Source: Mangrovicoccus sp. HB161399 | GTDB taxonomy: Bacteria > Pseudomonadota > Alphaproteobacteria > Rhodobacterales > Rhodobacteraceae | Length of the DNA stretch: 64,000 bases | Assembly: GCF_013184745.1 (NCBI RefSeq) | Contig: NZ_JAATVU010000001.1 | Coordinates: 62,001 to 126,000, forward strand | Direction: 5' to 3' | Shown here: one piece after another, positions 47,103-56,904 of the stretch | Numbering within the stretch: the stretch's first letter is position 1 | Layout: each line of letters opens with the position of its first letter | Notes under the pieces: generated by a model | What the model was told of the DNA's origin: nothing | Database searches by the model: none | What the model saw: the letters and a program-made list of their open reading frames with translations, nothing else | Translations under genes and position numbers: made by a program

Positions 47103-48281
47103 TCAGAAGGCCAGCGCCCGCAGCGGCAGGCAGGCGGCGCCGACCGCCGGTGTCTCGCCGCCCAGGGAGGAGACGGCCAGTTCCGGCAGAGGGTTCAGAT
47201 GGCCGTGCCGCGGCCGGGCGTAGAATTCCGCGCGGCCGATGAAGGCCCGGGCCAGCGCGCGCGGGATCTGGCCGCCGAAGACGATGCATTCCGGATCGGC
47301 CACCGCGGCCAGCGCGTTCAGCACGCGGTTGAGCTGCGGCATGACCTGCGCCACCCAGGCGGCCGTCTCGGGCCAGTCCGCCGCGCGCTCCAGATCCGCG
47401 ATGCCGCGGATGTCATGGCCTCCGCGCTGCAGATGCGCCAGCAGCAGGCCGAGCGCGGGCCGAACCGCGGCCTCCTCGGGGGTGAAGATCATGCCGATCT
47501 CGCCGGCATTGCCGAAGCCGCCGCGCATCAGGTCGCCCTCCGCGATGATCCCGGCGCCGAAACCGTAGTTGAAGGACAGGTAGGCGAGATTGCGGACCCG
47601 CCGCCCGACCCCGAACATCGCCTCGCAGAGCGCGGCGGTGTTCGCGTTGTTGTCGGTCCAGCACGGCAGGCCGAAGCGGTCGGACACGCGCCGCGCCAGG
47701 TCGACCTCGGACCAGTGGACCAGCGGATCCGGCGGGTTGTAGCGCCCGGATTTCATCAGGTAGCCCGCGATCGAGAAGCCCACGCCCAGCACGTCGCCCT
47801 GCCCGAACCGCGCCTGGTCGAGCAGCGCGGCGAATTCCGCCTCGATCCGGTCCAGCACGGCCTCGACGCTGTCGCCCGCGATCGGGAACTGCCGCGCCAG
47901 GTGGCCGCCCGCGAAATCCATGCAGGCCAGCCCCACTCGGTCGGTATCCAGCGACACGCCGAGCGCGCAGCCGAAGCGCGGATTGAGCAGGAGCCGCGGG
48001 CTGGGCTTGCCCTTGTGCCGCGGCGGCTCCAGCGGCCCGAACAGGATCATCCCGTCCTCCTGCAGCCCCGACAGCAGCCGGTGCACCGATTGCTGCGCCA
48101 TGTCCATCCGCCCGGTCAGCGCCGCGCGCGTCTGTTCGGGCTCCTGCCAAAGCAGCGCCAGCAGCTGCCTTTCGCTGCGGCTGGCCGGCGCGCCGCCCGC
48201 GCGGCGGAAGCGCGGCGCCAGCAGCGCGGCAGGGTCATGGGGAAAGGTGCGGAACAGGGCGGTCATGTCCTCACATTTCAT
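47103..48281 (-). CDS. ROK-family transcriptional regulator
   Basis: A 392-residue repressor of the ROK (NagC/XylR) type. An N-terminal winged helix-turn-helix (about residues 35-95, RAALTGRMDMAQQSVHRLLSGLQEDGMI) is joined to a sugar-kinase-like domain with GVSLDTDRVGLACMD, DNNANTAALCEA and FGNAGEIGMIF. The ligand is usually a sugar, amino sugar or sugar phosphate. It diverges from the ABC-importer operon at 48410 across about 130 bases and is its likely regulator. Confidence 0.92.
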   Translation of the reverse strand: MKCEDMTALFRTFPHDPAALLAPRFRRAGGAPASRSERQLLALLWQEPEQTRAALTGRMDMAQQSVHRLLSGLQEDGMILFGPLEPPRHKGKPSPRLLLNPRFGCALGVSLDTDRVGLACMDFAGGHLARQFPIAGDSVEAVLDRIEAEFAALLDQARFGQGDVLGVGFSIAGYLMKSGRYNPPDPLVHWSEVDLARRVSDRFGLPCWTDNNANTAALCEAMFGVGRRVRNLAYLSFNYGFGAGIIAEGDLMRGGFGNAGEIGMIFTPEEAAVRPALGLLLAHLQRGGHDIRGIADLERAADWPETAAWVAQVMPQLNRVLNALAAVADPECIVFGGQIPRALARAFIGRAEFYARPRHGHLNPLPELAVSSLGGETPAVGAACLPLRALAF

Positions 48282-48409
48282 GCGCGATGACCGGCTTTCA
48301 AGCAGGATATGCGCATGATACCCAGCGTCACTCTGTTGTCACACATTCTGAGTAAGTAAGGCGCATGCCGAGTCCGGCCTCCCTGCCCCCCGTTCTCCGA
48401 GGAACCGAC

Positions 48410-49708
48410 ATGCCGAAGACATCCACCCTTTCCGCGCTGGCGTTCATGGCCGCCAGCGCCGCCCACGCCGCCGATATCGAGTTCTGGTACGGCAATACCG
48501 GCACCGGCGAGGAGGCCATCCAGGCCGCCTGCGCCGCCTTCAACGCAGCCCAGGACGACCACCGCGCCACCTGCGTCGGCCTGGGCGGCTACGAGACGGC
48601 CATGCAGAAGGCGATCGCCGCCTACCGCTCGGGCCAGCACCCGGCGCTGATCCAGTTCTTCGACGCAGGCACGCTGGACCTGATGCTCTCGGGTGCGGTC
48701 ATGCCGGTGCAGGACTTCGAGCCCGGGGCCGACTGGGGCGACTACATCACCGGCGCGCGCTCCTATTACGAGACCTCGCAGGGCGCGCTCTATTCGCAGC
48801 CCTACAACGGCTCCACCCTGATCTTCTACGGCAACCGCGAGCTGCTGGCGAAGGCCGGGATCGATGCGCTGCCGCAGACCTGGGAAGGCGTGGCCGAGGC
48901 CGCCCGCGCGCTGAAGGCGGCGGGCGTCGACTGCCCCTTCGCGACGGACGCCCATCCTTGGCGCGTGCTGGAGCAGTTCTCGGCGCGCCACGGCCTGTCC
49001 ATCGCCACCGAAAGCAACGGCTATGGCGGGCTCGATGCCGAATACACCTTCAACGCCGGCCCGGTGGCGCAGCACCTGCAGAACCTCGCCGGCTGGCGCG
49101 AGGAAGGGCTGGTGAAGCTCGATGCCGACACCGCGGCGGGCAAGTACACCACCGCCTTCAATACCGGCGAATGCGCGATGATGGAGGGCTCGACCGGCTC
49201 CTACGGCGCAGCCTTCGCGGCGCTCGGCGACAAGGTCGAGATCGCCATGGCGCCGATGTACGAGGGCTACGAGCGGCACAACACGCTGATCGGCGGCGCC
49301 TCGATCTGGGTGATGAAGGGCCATTCGGAGGCCGAATACGACGCGGCACGCGCCTTCCTCGACTTCCTGCGGCTGGACGAGCAGCAGATCGAGTTCACCC
49401 GCGCCACCGGCTACGTGCCGGTCACCAACAGCGCGCTGGCGGCGCTGGAGGCCTCCGACCGGGCCGGGTCGCTGGAATTCGCCACCGCCAGGATCGGCGT
49501 GGACTCCCTCAACCAGCCCGGCGGCGCGGACAGCCGCGGCATCCGGCTGGGCTTCTACGTGCAGTTCCGCGACATCTTCATGGAGGAGACGCAGAAGGCC
49601 TTCACCGGCGGGCAGTCCATGCAGGCGGCGCTAGACAGCGCGGCAGACCGCGGCAACGCGCTGCTGCGCCGCTTCGAGCAGACCTACCAGGGCGCCGAGC
49701 TGCCCTGA
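48410..49708 (+). CDS. UgpB-like periplasmic solute-binding protein
   Basis: A 432-residue binding protein of ABC importers (family 1 extracellular binding proteins). The signal peptide ends near SAAHA, and the mature start ADIEFWYGNTGTGEEAI is followed by QPYNGSTLIFYGNRELL and RATGYVPVT, motifs shared with UgpB, which binds glycerol-3-phosphate and glycerophosphodiesters. Which ligand is bound cannot be fixed from sequence. It opens a six-gene unit of importer plus phosphatase genes. GAGGA precedes the ATG at 48410. Confidence 0.9.
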   Translation: MPKTSTLSALAFMAASAAHAADIEFWYGNTGTGEEAIQAACAAFNAAQDDHRATCVGLGGYETAMQKAIAAYRSGQHPALIQFFDAGTLDLMLSGAVMPVQDFEPGADWGDYITGARSYYETSQGALYSQPYNGSTLIFYGNRELLAKAGIDALPQTWEGVAEAARALKAAGVDCPFATDAHPWRVLEQFSARHGLSIATESNGYGGLDAEYTFNAGPVAQHLQNLAGWREEGLVKLDADTAAGKYTTAFNTGECAMMEGSTGSYGAAFAALGDKVEIAMAPMYEGYERHNTLIGGASIWVMKGHSEAEYDAARAFLDFLRLDEQQIEFTRATGYVPVTNSALAALEASDRAGSLEFATARIGVDSLNQPGGADSRGIRLGFYVQFRDIFMEETQKAFTGGQSMQAALDSAADRGNALLRRFEQTYQGAELP

Positions 49709-49764
49709 TCCCGTCCCGGCCGGCGCTGCGGCGCCGGCTGCCTCCCCCGCCGAAGGACCCGCCC

Positions 49765-50649
49765 ATGAAACAGGCCATCTTCCGCGCGCGCTTCCTCCTG
49801 TGGGGGCTGGCCGCGCCTCAGCTGATCGTGCTCTTCCTGTTCTTCTACCTGCCGATCATCCTCGCCTTCTGCTGGGCCTTCCACCTGGAGCAGCCCTTCG
49901 GCGGCGGCTCGCAATTCGTCGGGCTTGCCAATTTCCGCCGGGTGCTGGGCTCGTCCGAATTCTGGTCGTCTGCGGGCGCGACGCTGCTCTACATGGTGCT
50001 GGCCTCCGGCACCTCGGTCGCCGCCGCGCTGGTCCTGGCGCTGGCCGCCGACCGGGCGCTGAAGGTCTCGCCTCTGGCGCGCAACGTCTTCATCTGGCCG
50101 AAGGCCGTCGCCTCGGCCTCGATCGGGGTGATCTTCGTCTTCATCCTCAACCCGTTCCTCGGCATCCTCGCGCCGCTGAACGATCTCTGGCCGGGCTTCT
50201 GGAACCCGCGCACCAACGTCCTGCACACCTACATCATGCTGTTCGCGGCCAATGTCTGGAACGCGATCCCCTTCAGCTTCATCATCCTGCTCGCGGGCCT
50301 GCAGGCGATCCCGCAGGAGCTGCACAGGGCGGGCGCGATGGACGGCGCGGGGCCCTGGCGCCGCCTCCGGGACATCCAGCTGCCGCTGCTGGGCCCGCAG
50401 CTCTTCGTGGTGATCGTGCTGGAGGTCGCCGACAGCCTTTCGGGCAGCTTCGGGCTGATCGACACGATGACCCAGGGCGGCCCCGGCGGCGCCACCAACC
50501 TGCTGGTCTACAAGATCTATTCCGACGGGTTCAAAGCCTATGACCTGTCCGGCGCGGCCACCCAGACGGTGATCCTGATGGCGCTTGTCGCCTGCGTCAC
50601 CGGCGTGCAGTACCTCTTCCTCGAGCGGAAAGTGAATTACGACCGATGA
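49765..50649 (+). CDS. ABC importer permease, UgpA type
   Basis: A 294-residue inner-membrane permease of the MalF/UgpA class with six transmembrane helices and the cytoplasmic EAA-like loop ([25 protein letters not shown]) that docks the ATPase. The start is ATG 49765. Its last four bases overlap the second permease gene. It forms the channel together with that protein for the substrate bound by the preceding protein. Confidence 0.92.
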   Translation: MKQAIFRARFLLWGLAAPQLIVLFLFFYLPIILAFCWAFHLEQPFGGGSQFVGLANFRRVLGSSEFWSSAGATLLYMVLASGTSVAAALVLALAADRALKVSPLARNVFIWPKAVASASIGVIFVFILNPFLGILAPLNDLWPGFWNPRTNVLHTYIMLFAANVWNAIPFSFIILLAGLQAIPQELHRAGAMDGAGPWRRLRDIQLPLLGPQLFVVIVLEVADSLSGSFGLIDTMTQGGPGGATNLLVYKIYSDGFKAYDLSGAATQTVILMALVACVTGVQYLFLERKVNYDR

Positions 50650-51551
50650 TCGAGAACACCCGCTCCATCGACCGCGTCGCAACGGCGATCCTGATTGCCG
50701 GGCTCGCCTTCGTGCTGGCACCGCTCGCCGTCGTGGTGATCACCGCGACGCAGAGCTACGAGGATTTCCTGGCCCGGAACTTCTCGCTGGTCCCCGGAAC
50801 CCATTTCGCCGGGAACTTCCGCGAGATCTGGACCCGCACCGACTTGCCGCGGCAGACGCTGAACTCGGTCATCGTGGGCGCGATCACCGCCGCCGGGCGG
50901 ATCGCGCTGGCGGTGACGACCAGCTATGCCGTCGTCTACTTCGCCGGGCGCGGCCGCGGACTGGTCTATGCGGCGGTCGTCGCCTCGATCATGCTGCCGC
51001 TGGAGCTGATGATCATCACCGCCTACCAGGTGACCGCCAATGTCGCGCTTCCGCTCGATGCGGTGGCGAACATGGGCGGCTGGTGGGGCGCGCTGTTCGG
51101 CGCGCCGCTCGACCTGCAGTGGAACCTGCTCGACACCTATGCCGGGATCTCGGTCCCGATGATGGCGCAGGGCTCCTGCACGCTGATCCTGGTGCAGTTC
51201 TTCCGCACCATCCCGCCGCAGCTGGCGCGCGCCGCGATCATCGACGGCGCCGGACCGCTGCGCTTCCTGCGGGACATCCTGCTGCCGCTGTCGAAGGGAC
51301 CGCTGACCGCCCTGGGCATCTACATGTTCATCAGCGCATGGGTCCAGTACATGTGGCCCCTCGTTGCCGCTTCCTCGCCCGCGCGCACCATGGCCGTGGT
51401 CGGCCTTGCAAGGCTGCAGGAAGATGCCGAGCGCATTCCCGATTTCCCGCTGCAGATGACCGGCGCGATCCTCGTGACCCTGCCGCCGCTGATCCTGATC
51501 GCGCTGTTCCAGCGCCGGATCGTCCGCGGCCTGACCCTTTCGGAGAAATGA
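50646..51551 (+). CDS. ABC importer permease, UgpE type
   Basis: A 301-residue permease of the MalG/UgpE class with six membrane helices and the EAA loop [25 protein letters not shown]. It starts in a four-base overlap with the first permease gene and ends in an ATGA overlap with the ATPase gene, so the three are translationally coupled. Confidence 0.92.
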   Translation: MIENTRSIDRVATAILIAGLAFVLAPLAVVVITATQSYEDFLARNFSLVPGTHFAGNFREIWTRTDLPRQTLNSVIVGAITAAGRIALAVTTSYAVVYFAGRGRGLVYAAVVASIMLPLELMIITAYQVTANVALPLDAVANMGGWWGALFGAPLDLQWNLLDTYAGISVPMMAQGSCTLILVQFFRTIPPQLARAAIIDGAGPLRFLRDILLPLSKGPLTALGIYMFISAWVQYMWPLVAASSPARTMAVVGLARLQEDAERIPDFPLQMTGAILVTLPPLILIALFQRRIVRGLTLSEK

Positions 51552-52666
51552 CCATGCCGGAAACCCGTTCCAACGCCGGAATCGGCCTGCACGGGCTGGT
51601 GAAATCCTATGGCGGCGCCCCGGTGATCCCCGGCCTCGATGCCGAGCTGGAGGGCGGCGAATTCACCGTCATCCTCGGCCCCTCGGGCTGCGGGAAATCC
51701 ACGCTTCTGAACTGCATCGCCGGGCTGGAGAGGCTGACCGCGGGCCGCATCACCATCGCCGGGCGCGAGGTGCAGGAGGAGGAGCCGAAGAACCGGCGTC
51801 TCGCCATGGTGTTCCAGAGCTATGCGCTCTACCCGCACATGACCGTTGCGGAAAATATCGGCTATGCGCTGAAGGTCGCCCGCGTGCCCAAGGCCGAGCG
51901 CATGGCCCGCGTCGCCGCAGCCGCGAAGCTGGTCGAGCTGGGCGACTATCTCGGCCGCCGTCCCGGGCAGCTTTCGGGCGGGCAGCGCCAGCGCGTCGCC
52001 ATCGCCCGCGCCGTGGTGCGGGAGCCGCAGGTGCTTCTCTATGACGAGCCCCTGAGCAATCTCGACGCCAAGCTGCGCCAGGACATGCGGATGGAGCTGG
52101 CCGGGCTGCACCGCCGGATCGGCGCGACCTCGGTCTTCGTCACCCATGACCAGGTCGAAGCGATGACGCTGGCCGACCGGATCATGGTGCTGAACAAGGG
52201 CCGGATCGAGCAGTTCGACACGCCCGAAGCGATCTACCACCGCCCGGCCTCCGCCTTCGTGGCAGGCTTCATCGGCTCCCCGGCGATGAACCTGATCGAC
52301 GTGACCGGCGACGGCAGCCATCTGCGCCTGTCCGACGGCACCGCGCTGGCCCGCCATCCGCATCGCGGCCCGGCGATCCTGGGCATCCGGCCCGAGCAGG
52401 TGCAGGCCGCGCCGGGCGGCATCCCCGCCGCCGTCACCTGGCGCGAGGATCTCGGCGCGCATTGCGTCCTGACGCTGCGCCTCGGCGACGGCACGGCGCT
52501 GCGCCTGGCCACCGGGCCCGGCCAGGCGGCCGGGACCGCCGCGACCCTCCGCATCGCCCTGCCCGCCGCGGCGCTGCATCTCTTCGACATTTCCACCGGC
52601 AGGGCCCTCGCCGCCGCTGCCGCCCCCGCGACCATGAAAGCAGAGCATGACCACCTTCCGTCCTGA
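51548..52666 (+). CDS. ABC importer ATPase, UgpC/MalK type
   Basis: A 372-residue ATPase of the carbohydrate-uptake class. Walker A is GPSGCGKST (44-52), the signature LSGGQRQR starts at residue 142, Walker B is VLLYDEP, and the switch His lies in VFVTHDQ. A C-terminal TOBE-like regulatory domain ([11 protein letters not shown]) follows. The ATG at 51548 overlaps the permease stop; a second ATG two codons later is equally possible. Confidence 0.95.
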   Translation: MTMPETRSNAGIGLHGLVKSYGGAPVIPGLDAELEGGEFTVILGPSGCGKSTLLNCIAGLERLTAGRITIAGREVQEEEPKNRRLAMVFQSYALYPHMTVAENIGYALKVARVPKAERMARVAAAAKLVELGDYLGRRPGQLSGGQRQRVAIARAVVREPQVLLYDEPLSNLDAKLRQDMRMELAGLHRRIGATSVFVTHDQVEAMTLADRIMVLNKGRIEQFDTPEAIYHRPASAFVAGFIGSPAMNLIDVTGDGSHLRLSDGTALARHPHRGPAILGIRPEQVQAAPGGIPAAVTWREDLGAHCVLTLRLGDGTALRLATGPGQAAGTAATLRIALPAAALHLFDISTGRALAAAAAPATMKAEHDHLPS

Positions 52667-53375
52667 CCCGATCGAGTACCTGACCGGCCGCACCCGCCCG
52701 GAGCTGTCCGTGCCTCCGGGCATTTCTCAGCCCGGCGGGGGCGGCAAGTTCACCCCCGAAGGCCAGCTGCTGATCTGGCCCGGCAACACGATGATCTGCC
52801 ATGTCGACCCCGGGAGCGACGCGCATGCCGCGCTGGCGGACATCCAGGCGGGGCTGAAGGCCGGGCCGCATGCCGGCTGTTTCACCTTCCTGCCGGGCGA
52901 GTCGCTGCACATGACCGTGTTCCAGGGCATCTCCGGCCCCTTTGCCAACCGCTTCGACTGGCCCGGTGGCGTGGACCGGACCGCGACCCGCAACCAGGTG
53001 ACCGCGGTGCTGAAGCAGCGGCTCAAGGGGATCGGGCTGCCCGCCAGCCGCCGCATCCGCGCGCTGGAGGTCTTCGCCGGCCATTCGATGACGGTGGACG
53101 GCATCGGCCCGGACGAGGCCGGGCTGCGCGACACCCGCGCGCGGCTGCGCGAGGCGACCGGCATCGACCCGGAAGGCTACGCGACCTACACGTTCCACAT
53201 CACCCTGGCCTACCTGCTGCGCTGGCTATCCGAGGAAGAGGCGCACGAGGTCGCGGCGCTGTCGCGGGACCTCTTCGCGCGGCACGGCGCGCGGCTGCAG
53301 GACATCCGGCTGGGACAGGTCGAGCTGTGCAATTTCGAGCACATGCACCATTTCGAACCCTTGGTTCGGCTGTGA
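52647..53375 (+). CDS. DUF1868 2H-superfamily phosphoesterase
   Basis: A 242-residue protein of the DUF1868 group of 2H phosphoesterases. Two H-x-T motifs that define the active site are intact: H88-M-T90 in LHMTVFQG and H184-I-T186 in FHITLAY. Enzymes of the superfamily open 2',3'-cyclic or other cyclic phosphodiesters or act on nucleotides. It overlaps the ATPase gene by 20 bases and the next gene by a GTGA junction, which places it firmly in the importer operon. The substrate is unknown. Confidence 0.88.
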   Translation: MTTFRPDPIEYLTGRTRPELSVPPGISQPGGGGKFTPEGQLLIWPGNTMICHVDPGSDAHAALADIQAGLKAGPHAGCFTFLPGESLHMTVFQGISGPFANRFDWPGGVDRTATRNQVTAVLKQRLKGIGLPASRRIRALEVFAGHSMTVDGIGPDEAGLRDTRARLREATGIDPEGYATYTFHITLAYLLRWLSEEEAHEVAALSRDLFARHGARLQDIRLGQVELCNFEHMHHFEPLVRL

Positions 53376-54199
53376 GCGCGGCGCTGCTGGCGGAGGCAGA
53401 GGCCGCGGCGCTGACCGCCCTTGTCCGGCAGGTGGGCCGGGAGGTCATCCTGCCCCGCTTCCGCAATCTCGCCGCCGCGGAGATCGCGTCGAAGGCCGAT
53501 CCGACCGACCTGGTGACCATCGCCGACCGCGAGGCGGAGGCCGCGCTGGCCGCCGGTGCCCGCGCGATCCTGCCGGGCTGCGAGGTCGTGGGCGAGGAGG
53601 CGGTCTCCGAAAACCCCGCCCTGCTCGGCGCCATCGCAGGGGCGGAGACCTGCGTGATCATCGACCCAGTCGACGGCACCTTCAACTTCGCCCGCGGCCT
53701 GGCGATGTTCGGCGTGATCCTTGCAGTCGCGCGGGGCGGAGAGACGGTGTTCGGCCTGCTCTACGACCCGGCGATGGATGACTGGGTGCTGGCGCATCGC
53801 GGCGGCGGGGCGCATCACGTGACCGCCTCCGGGGCGCGGCGGCGGCTCTGCGCGCGCGGCGGAGCGACCCTGGCGACGGCCGAGGGCAGCCTGCCGCTCG
53901 ATCTGGCCGACGGACCGGGACGCACCCGGCTGATGCGCGCCTTCGAGCCGGTGCGCAGCGCCCGCGCGCTGCGCTGCTCCTGCCACGAATACCGGATGCT
54001 GGCATCGGGACAGGCCGATTTCTCGGTGAACAGCTCGATGAACGCCTGGGACCATGCCGCCGGGGTGCTGGCGCTGGAAGAGGCCGGGGGCTGCGTCCTG
54101 GCCGATGGCGGCCGCTATGCCCCTGCGCTCCGGGGCGGGCGGGTCATCGCCGCCGCGAACCGCGGGCTGGCGGAGGAGATTGCCGCGCTGGAGTGGTAG
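53372..54199 (+). CDS. Inositol monophosphatase family protein
   Basis: A 275-residue lithium-sensitive-type phosphatase. Magnesium ligands are visible: E75-E76 in GEE, D98, D101 in DPVDGT and D227 in WDHAAG. Members hydrolyse inositol phosphates, histidinol phosphate, PAP or other small phosphomonoesters; the sequence does not say which. The GTG start at 53372 overlaps the preceding stop codon. As last gene of the importer operon it probably dephosphorylates the product of the 2H enzyme or the imported compound. Confidence 0.9.
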   Translation: MSAALLAEAEAAALTALVRQVGREVILPRFRNLAAAEIASKADPTDLVTIADREAEAALAAGARAILPGCEVVGEEAVSENPALLGAIAGAETCVIIDPVDGTFNFARGLAMFGVILAVARGGETVFGLLYDPAMDDWVLAHRGGGAHHVTASGARRRLCARGGATLATAEGSLPLDLADGPGRTRLMRAFEPVRSARALRCSCHEYRMLASGQADFSVNSSMNAWDHAAGVLALEEAGGCVLADGGRYAPALRGGRVIAAANRGLAEEIAALEW

Positions 54200-54223
54200 C
54201 GGCCCGGCCCCGCGCCGGAAAGG

Positions 54224-54253
54224 GGAAGGCCGGCCCCACGGGACCGGCCTTCC
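54224..54253. terminator. Bidirectional terminator
   Basis: GGAAGGCCGG and CCGGCCTTCC form a perfect 10-pair stem with extra inner pairing, between the convergent phosphatase and cyclophilin genes. On the minus strand it sits just downstream of the cyclophilin stop. Confidence 0.75.
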
Positions 54254-54258
54254 GGAGA

Positions 54259-54816
54259 TCACTCGGTCACGGTGACCTTGACCATGCGGTCGGGCTCGCC
54301 GACCACCGCGCCATTGCGGCCGGTGCCGCGCTTGATCGCGTCGATCACGTCCATGCCCTTCGTCACCTCGCCGACCACGGTGTACTGGCCGTTCAGATGG
54401 CCTGCCGGGGCGAACATGATGAAGAACTGGCTGTTGGCGCTGTCCGGATCGGAGGCGCGCGCCATGCCGACGGTGCCGCGGTCGAAGGGCTTGTCCGAGA
54501 ACTCGGCCTTCAGATCCGGCAGCTCGGAGCCGCCGGTACCCGCCCGGCGCATGTCGAAATGCTCGTCGGTGGAATCGCCGAACTGGACATCGCCGGTCTG
54601 CGCCATGAAGCCGTCGATCACCCGGTGGAAGACGACGCCGTCATAGGCGCCCTCCTTGGCCAGGGTGGTCAGCTGCTTGACATGCAGCGGCGCAACATCG
54701 TCGAACAGCTCGACATGGACCGTGCCCGACGCCTCGCCCGCGATCTGGATGTCGAGCCCGGTGGCCAGCGCCGGACCGGCCGCCAGGATCGCCAGGGCCG
54801 CAACCAGGTTACGCAT
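54259..54816 (-). CDS. Periplasmic peptidylprolyl cis-trans isomerase (cyclophilin)
   Basis: A 185-residue cyclophilin with a signal peptide (MRNLVAALAILAAGPALA), so it should act in the periplasm on folding of exported proteins. The catalytic segment VVFHRVIDGFMAQTGD (with the active-site Arg), the MARASDPDSANSQFFI strand and the LNGQYTVVGEV loop are intact. It overlaps the upstream cytosolic cyclophilin gene by eight bases, so the two probably arose by duplication and are co-translated. Confidence 0.93.
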   Translation of the reverse strand: MRNLVAALAILAAGPALATGLDIQIAGEASGTVHVELFDDVAPLHVKQLTTLAKEGAYDGVVFHRVIDGFMAQTGDVQFGDSTDEHFDMRRAGTGGSELPDLKAEFSDKPFDRGTVGMARASDPDSANSQFFIMFAPAGHLNGQYTVVGEVTKGMDVIDAIKRGTGRNGAVVGEPDRMVKVTVTE

Positions 54817-55315
54817 CGGCAGCGACCTTCACCGCGATCATGCGGTCGGGGCTTGCCGGCGGCTCGCCGCGCACGATCTTGTCGACATGCTCCATGCCCG
54901 ACAGCACGCGCCCGTAGACGGTGTATTGGCCGTTGAGGAAGTGGTTGTCGGCGAAGTTGATGAAGAACTGCGAGTTGGCGGAGTTCGGGTTCATCGAGCG
55001 CGCCGCGCCCAGCGTGCCGCGGTCATGCGGCAGCTTGGAGAATTCGGCCGGCAGGTCGTCCAGATCCGAGCCGCCGGTGCCGGCGCGGCGGATGTTGAAG
55101 CCCTCTTCCATGTTGCCGTGCTCGACATCGCCGGTCTGCGCCATGAAGCCGTCGATCACGCGGTGGAAGCAGACATTGTCGTACTTGCCGGCGCGCGCCA
55201 GTTCCTTCATCCGCTCGGAATGCTTCGGCGCCACGTCCGGCAGCAGCTCGATGACAACCGGGCCGTCCTTCAGCTCGATGATGATGGTGTTTTCCGGATC
55301 CTTGATCTCGGCCAT
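54809..55315 (-). CDS. Cytosolic peptidylprolyl cis-trans isomerase (cyclophilin)
   Basis: A 168-residue cyclophilin without a signal peptide. It carries VCFHRVIDGFMAQTGD, GSDLDDLPAEF, SANSQFFINFAD and LNGQYTVYGRV, all close to the downstream paralogue. The ATG at 55315 is chosen because it gives the common MAEIKDPEN start. It is first of a two-gene cyclophilin unit and lies divergently from pgk. Confidence 0.94.
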   Translation of the reverse strand: MAEIKDPENTIIIELKDGPVVIELLPDVAPKHSERMKELARAGKYDNVCFHRVIDGFMAQTGDVEHGNMEEGFNIRRAGTGGSDLDDLPAEFSKLPHDRGTLGAARSMNPNSANSQFFINFADNHFLNGQYTVYGRVLSGMEHVDKIVRGEPPASPDRMIAVKVAADA

Positions 55316-55543
55316 GACAGGTCCTCTCGTAACGGGTCGCGCGGACACTAGGCGGAGCCGCGGGGGAATGCAAACCCCGCCCGGCAGGGATCCGCGCGCT
55401 TGCGGCGCCCGCGGCGCCGCAGGCCGCGGGCGCGCTCCGAACGGCGGCCAGGCGTTCCGGACAGGGCGTCAGAAGGCGCGGTTGACGCGTCGGGCCCGAG
55501 CGGTCACCACTGCGCCCAACGTTCCAGATTCAGGAGTATGCAC

Positions 55544-56731
55544 GTGGCCTGGAAATCCCTCGACGACATGGACCTCTCGGGCAAGACGGTCCTGACCCGT
55601 GTCGACATCAACGTCCCCGTCGCCGACGGCAAGGTGACCGACGCCACCCGGATCGAGCGCATCGCCCCCACCGTGGCCGACATCCTCGCCAAGGGCGGCA
55701 AGCCGGTTCTGATGGCCCATTTCGGCCGTCCCAAGGGCCAGGTCGTGCCCGAGATGTCGCTGGAAGTCCTGGTCCCCGCCCTTGCGGAAGTCTTCGGGGT
55801 GCCGGTGAAATTCGCCTCCGACTGCATCGGCGGCCCGGCCAAGGAAGCCGTTGCCGCGCTCGGCGCGGGCGAGGTGCTGCTGCTGGAGAACACCCGCTTC
55901 CATGCCGGCGAAGAGAAGAACGACCCGGCCTTCTCCGCCGCGCTGGCCGCGCTCGGCGAGGTCTACTGCAACGATGCCTTCTCGGCGGCGCACCGGGCGC
56001 ATGCCTCGACCGAAGGGCTGGCGAAGCTCCTGCCCTCCTGCGCCGGCCGCTGCATGCAGGCCGAACTGGAGGCGCTGGAAGGCGCGCTCGGCACGCCGGT
56101 CCGCCCGGTGGTCGCCGTGGTCGGCGGCGCGAAGGTTTCCACCAAGCTTGACCTGCTGGGCAATCTGGTGGCCAAGGTCGACTACCTGGTGATCGGCGGC
56201 GGCATGGCCAACACCTTCCTCGTCGCCCAGGGCATCGAGATCGGCAAGTCGCTGGCAGAGGCCGACATGGCCGCGACCGCCCGCGAGATCATGGACAAGG
56301 CGGCGGCGGCAGGGTGCAAGATCCTGCTGCCCGCCGATGTCGTTGTCGCCCGGGAATTCAAGGCGGGCGCAGCGAACGAAACGGTTCCGGCCAACGGGTG
56401 CCCGGCCGATGCGATGATCCTCGATGCCGGTCCGCAGGCGGTCGAGGCGATCAAGGAAGCGCTCGACGGCGCGAAGACGCTGATCTGGAACGGCCCGCTC
56501 GGCGCCTTCGAGATCGAGCCCTTCGACACCGCCACCAATGCCACCGCGGACTACGCGGCGGCGCTGTCCGCCGAAGGCAAGCTGACCTCGGTCGCGGGCG
56601 GCGGCGACACGGTGGCGGCGCTGAACAAGTCCGGCGCGGCGGAGAAATTCACCTACATCTCCACCGCCGGCGGCGCTTTCCTTGAATGGATGGAGGGCAA
56701 GGTCCTGCCAGGCGTCGCGGCGCTCGGCTGA
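55544..56731 (+). CDS. pgk: Phosphoglycerate kinase
   Basis: Glycolytic/gluconeogenic enzyme that transfers phosphate between 1,3-bisphosphoglycerate and ADP. At 395 residues it is of normal length. Motifs are [11 protein letters not shown], the substrate-binding [32 protein letters not shown] and the nucleotide-site GGGDTVAAL. The GTG at 55544 is preferred since AGGAG is 7 bases upstream; the ATG at 55538 would leave only one base between that site and the start. A hairpin terminator follows. Confidence 0.95.
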   Translation: MAWKSLDDMDLSGKTVLTRVDINVPVADGKVTDATRIERIAPTVADILAKGGKPVLMAHFGRPKGQVVPEMSLEVLVPALAEVFGVPVKFASDCIGGPAKEAVAALGAGEVLLLENTRFHAGEEKNDPAFSAALAALGEVYCNDAFSAAHRAHASTEGLAKLLPSCAGRCMQAELEALEGALGTPVRPVVAVVGGAKVSTKLDLLGNLVAKVDYLVIGGGMANTFLVAQGIEIGKSLAEADMAATAREIMDKAAAAGCKILLPADVVVAREFKAGAANETVPANGCPADAMILDAGPQAVEAIKEALDGAKTLIWNGPLGAFEIEPFDTATNATADYAAALSAEGKLTSVAGGGDTVAALNKSGAAEKFTYISTAGGAFLEWMEGKVLPGVAALG

Positions 56732-56753
56732 TCCGCATTCCGGCGGTGCAGGA

Positions 56754-56785
56754 AGAGCCGGGCCGCCGATGGCGCCCGGCTCTTT
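56754..56785 (+). terminator. Rho-independent terminator of pgk
   Basis: AGAGCCGGGC and GCCCGGCTCT form a perfect 10-pair stem around a 10-base loop, followed by TTT, about 22 bases after the pgk stop. Confidence 0.8.
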
Positions 56786-56904
56786 CCGTTCAAACCGGGC
56801 AAAGCGCGCCAATTCTGCGCTGTTAGCGCCCCCATGCTTGATCGTTGCCGCGGCTGCGCTAGCCCTATGGGGACCCAAGACGGCTTGCGACAAGGACCGA
56901 CCCA

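Noticed and set aside
48306-48315. ATGCGCAT palindrome in the ROK-importer intergenic region as an operator
   Set aside because: Only eight bases and single copy; too short to support as a ROK operator without binding or conservation data.
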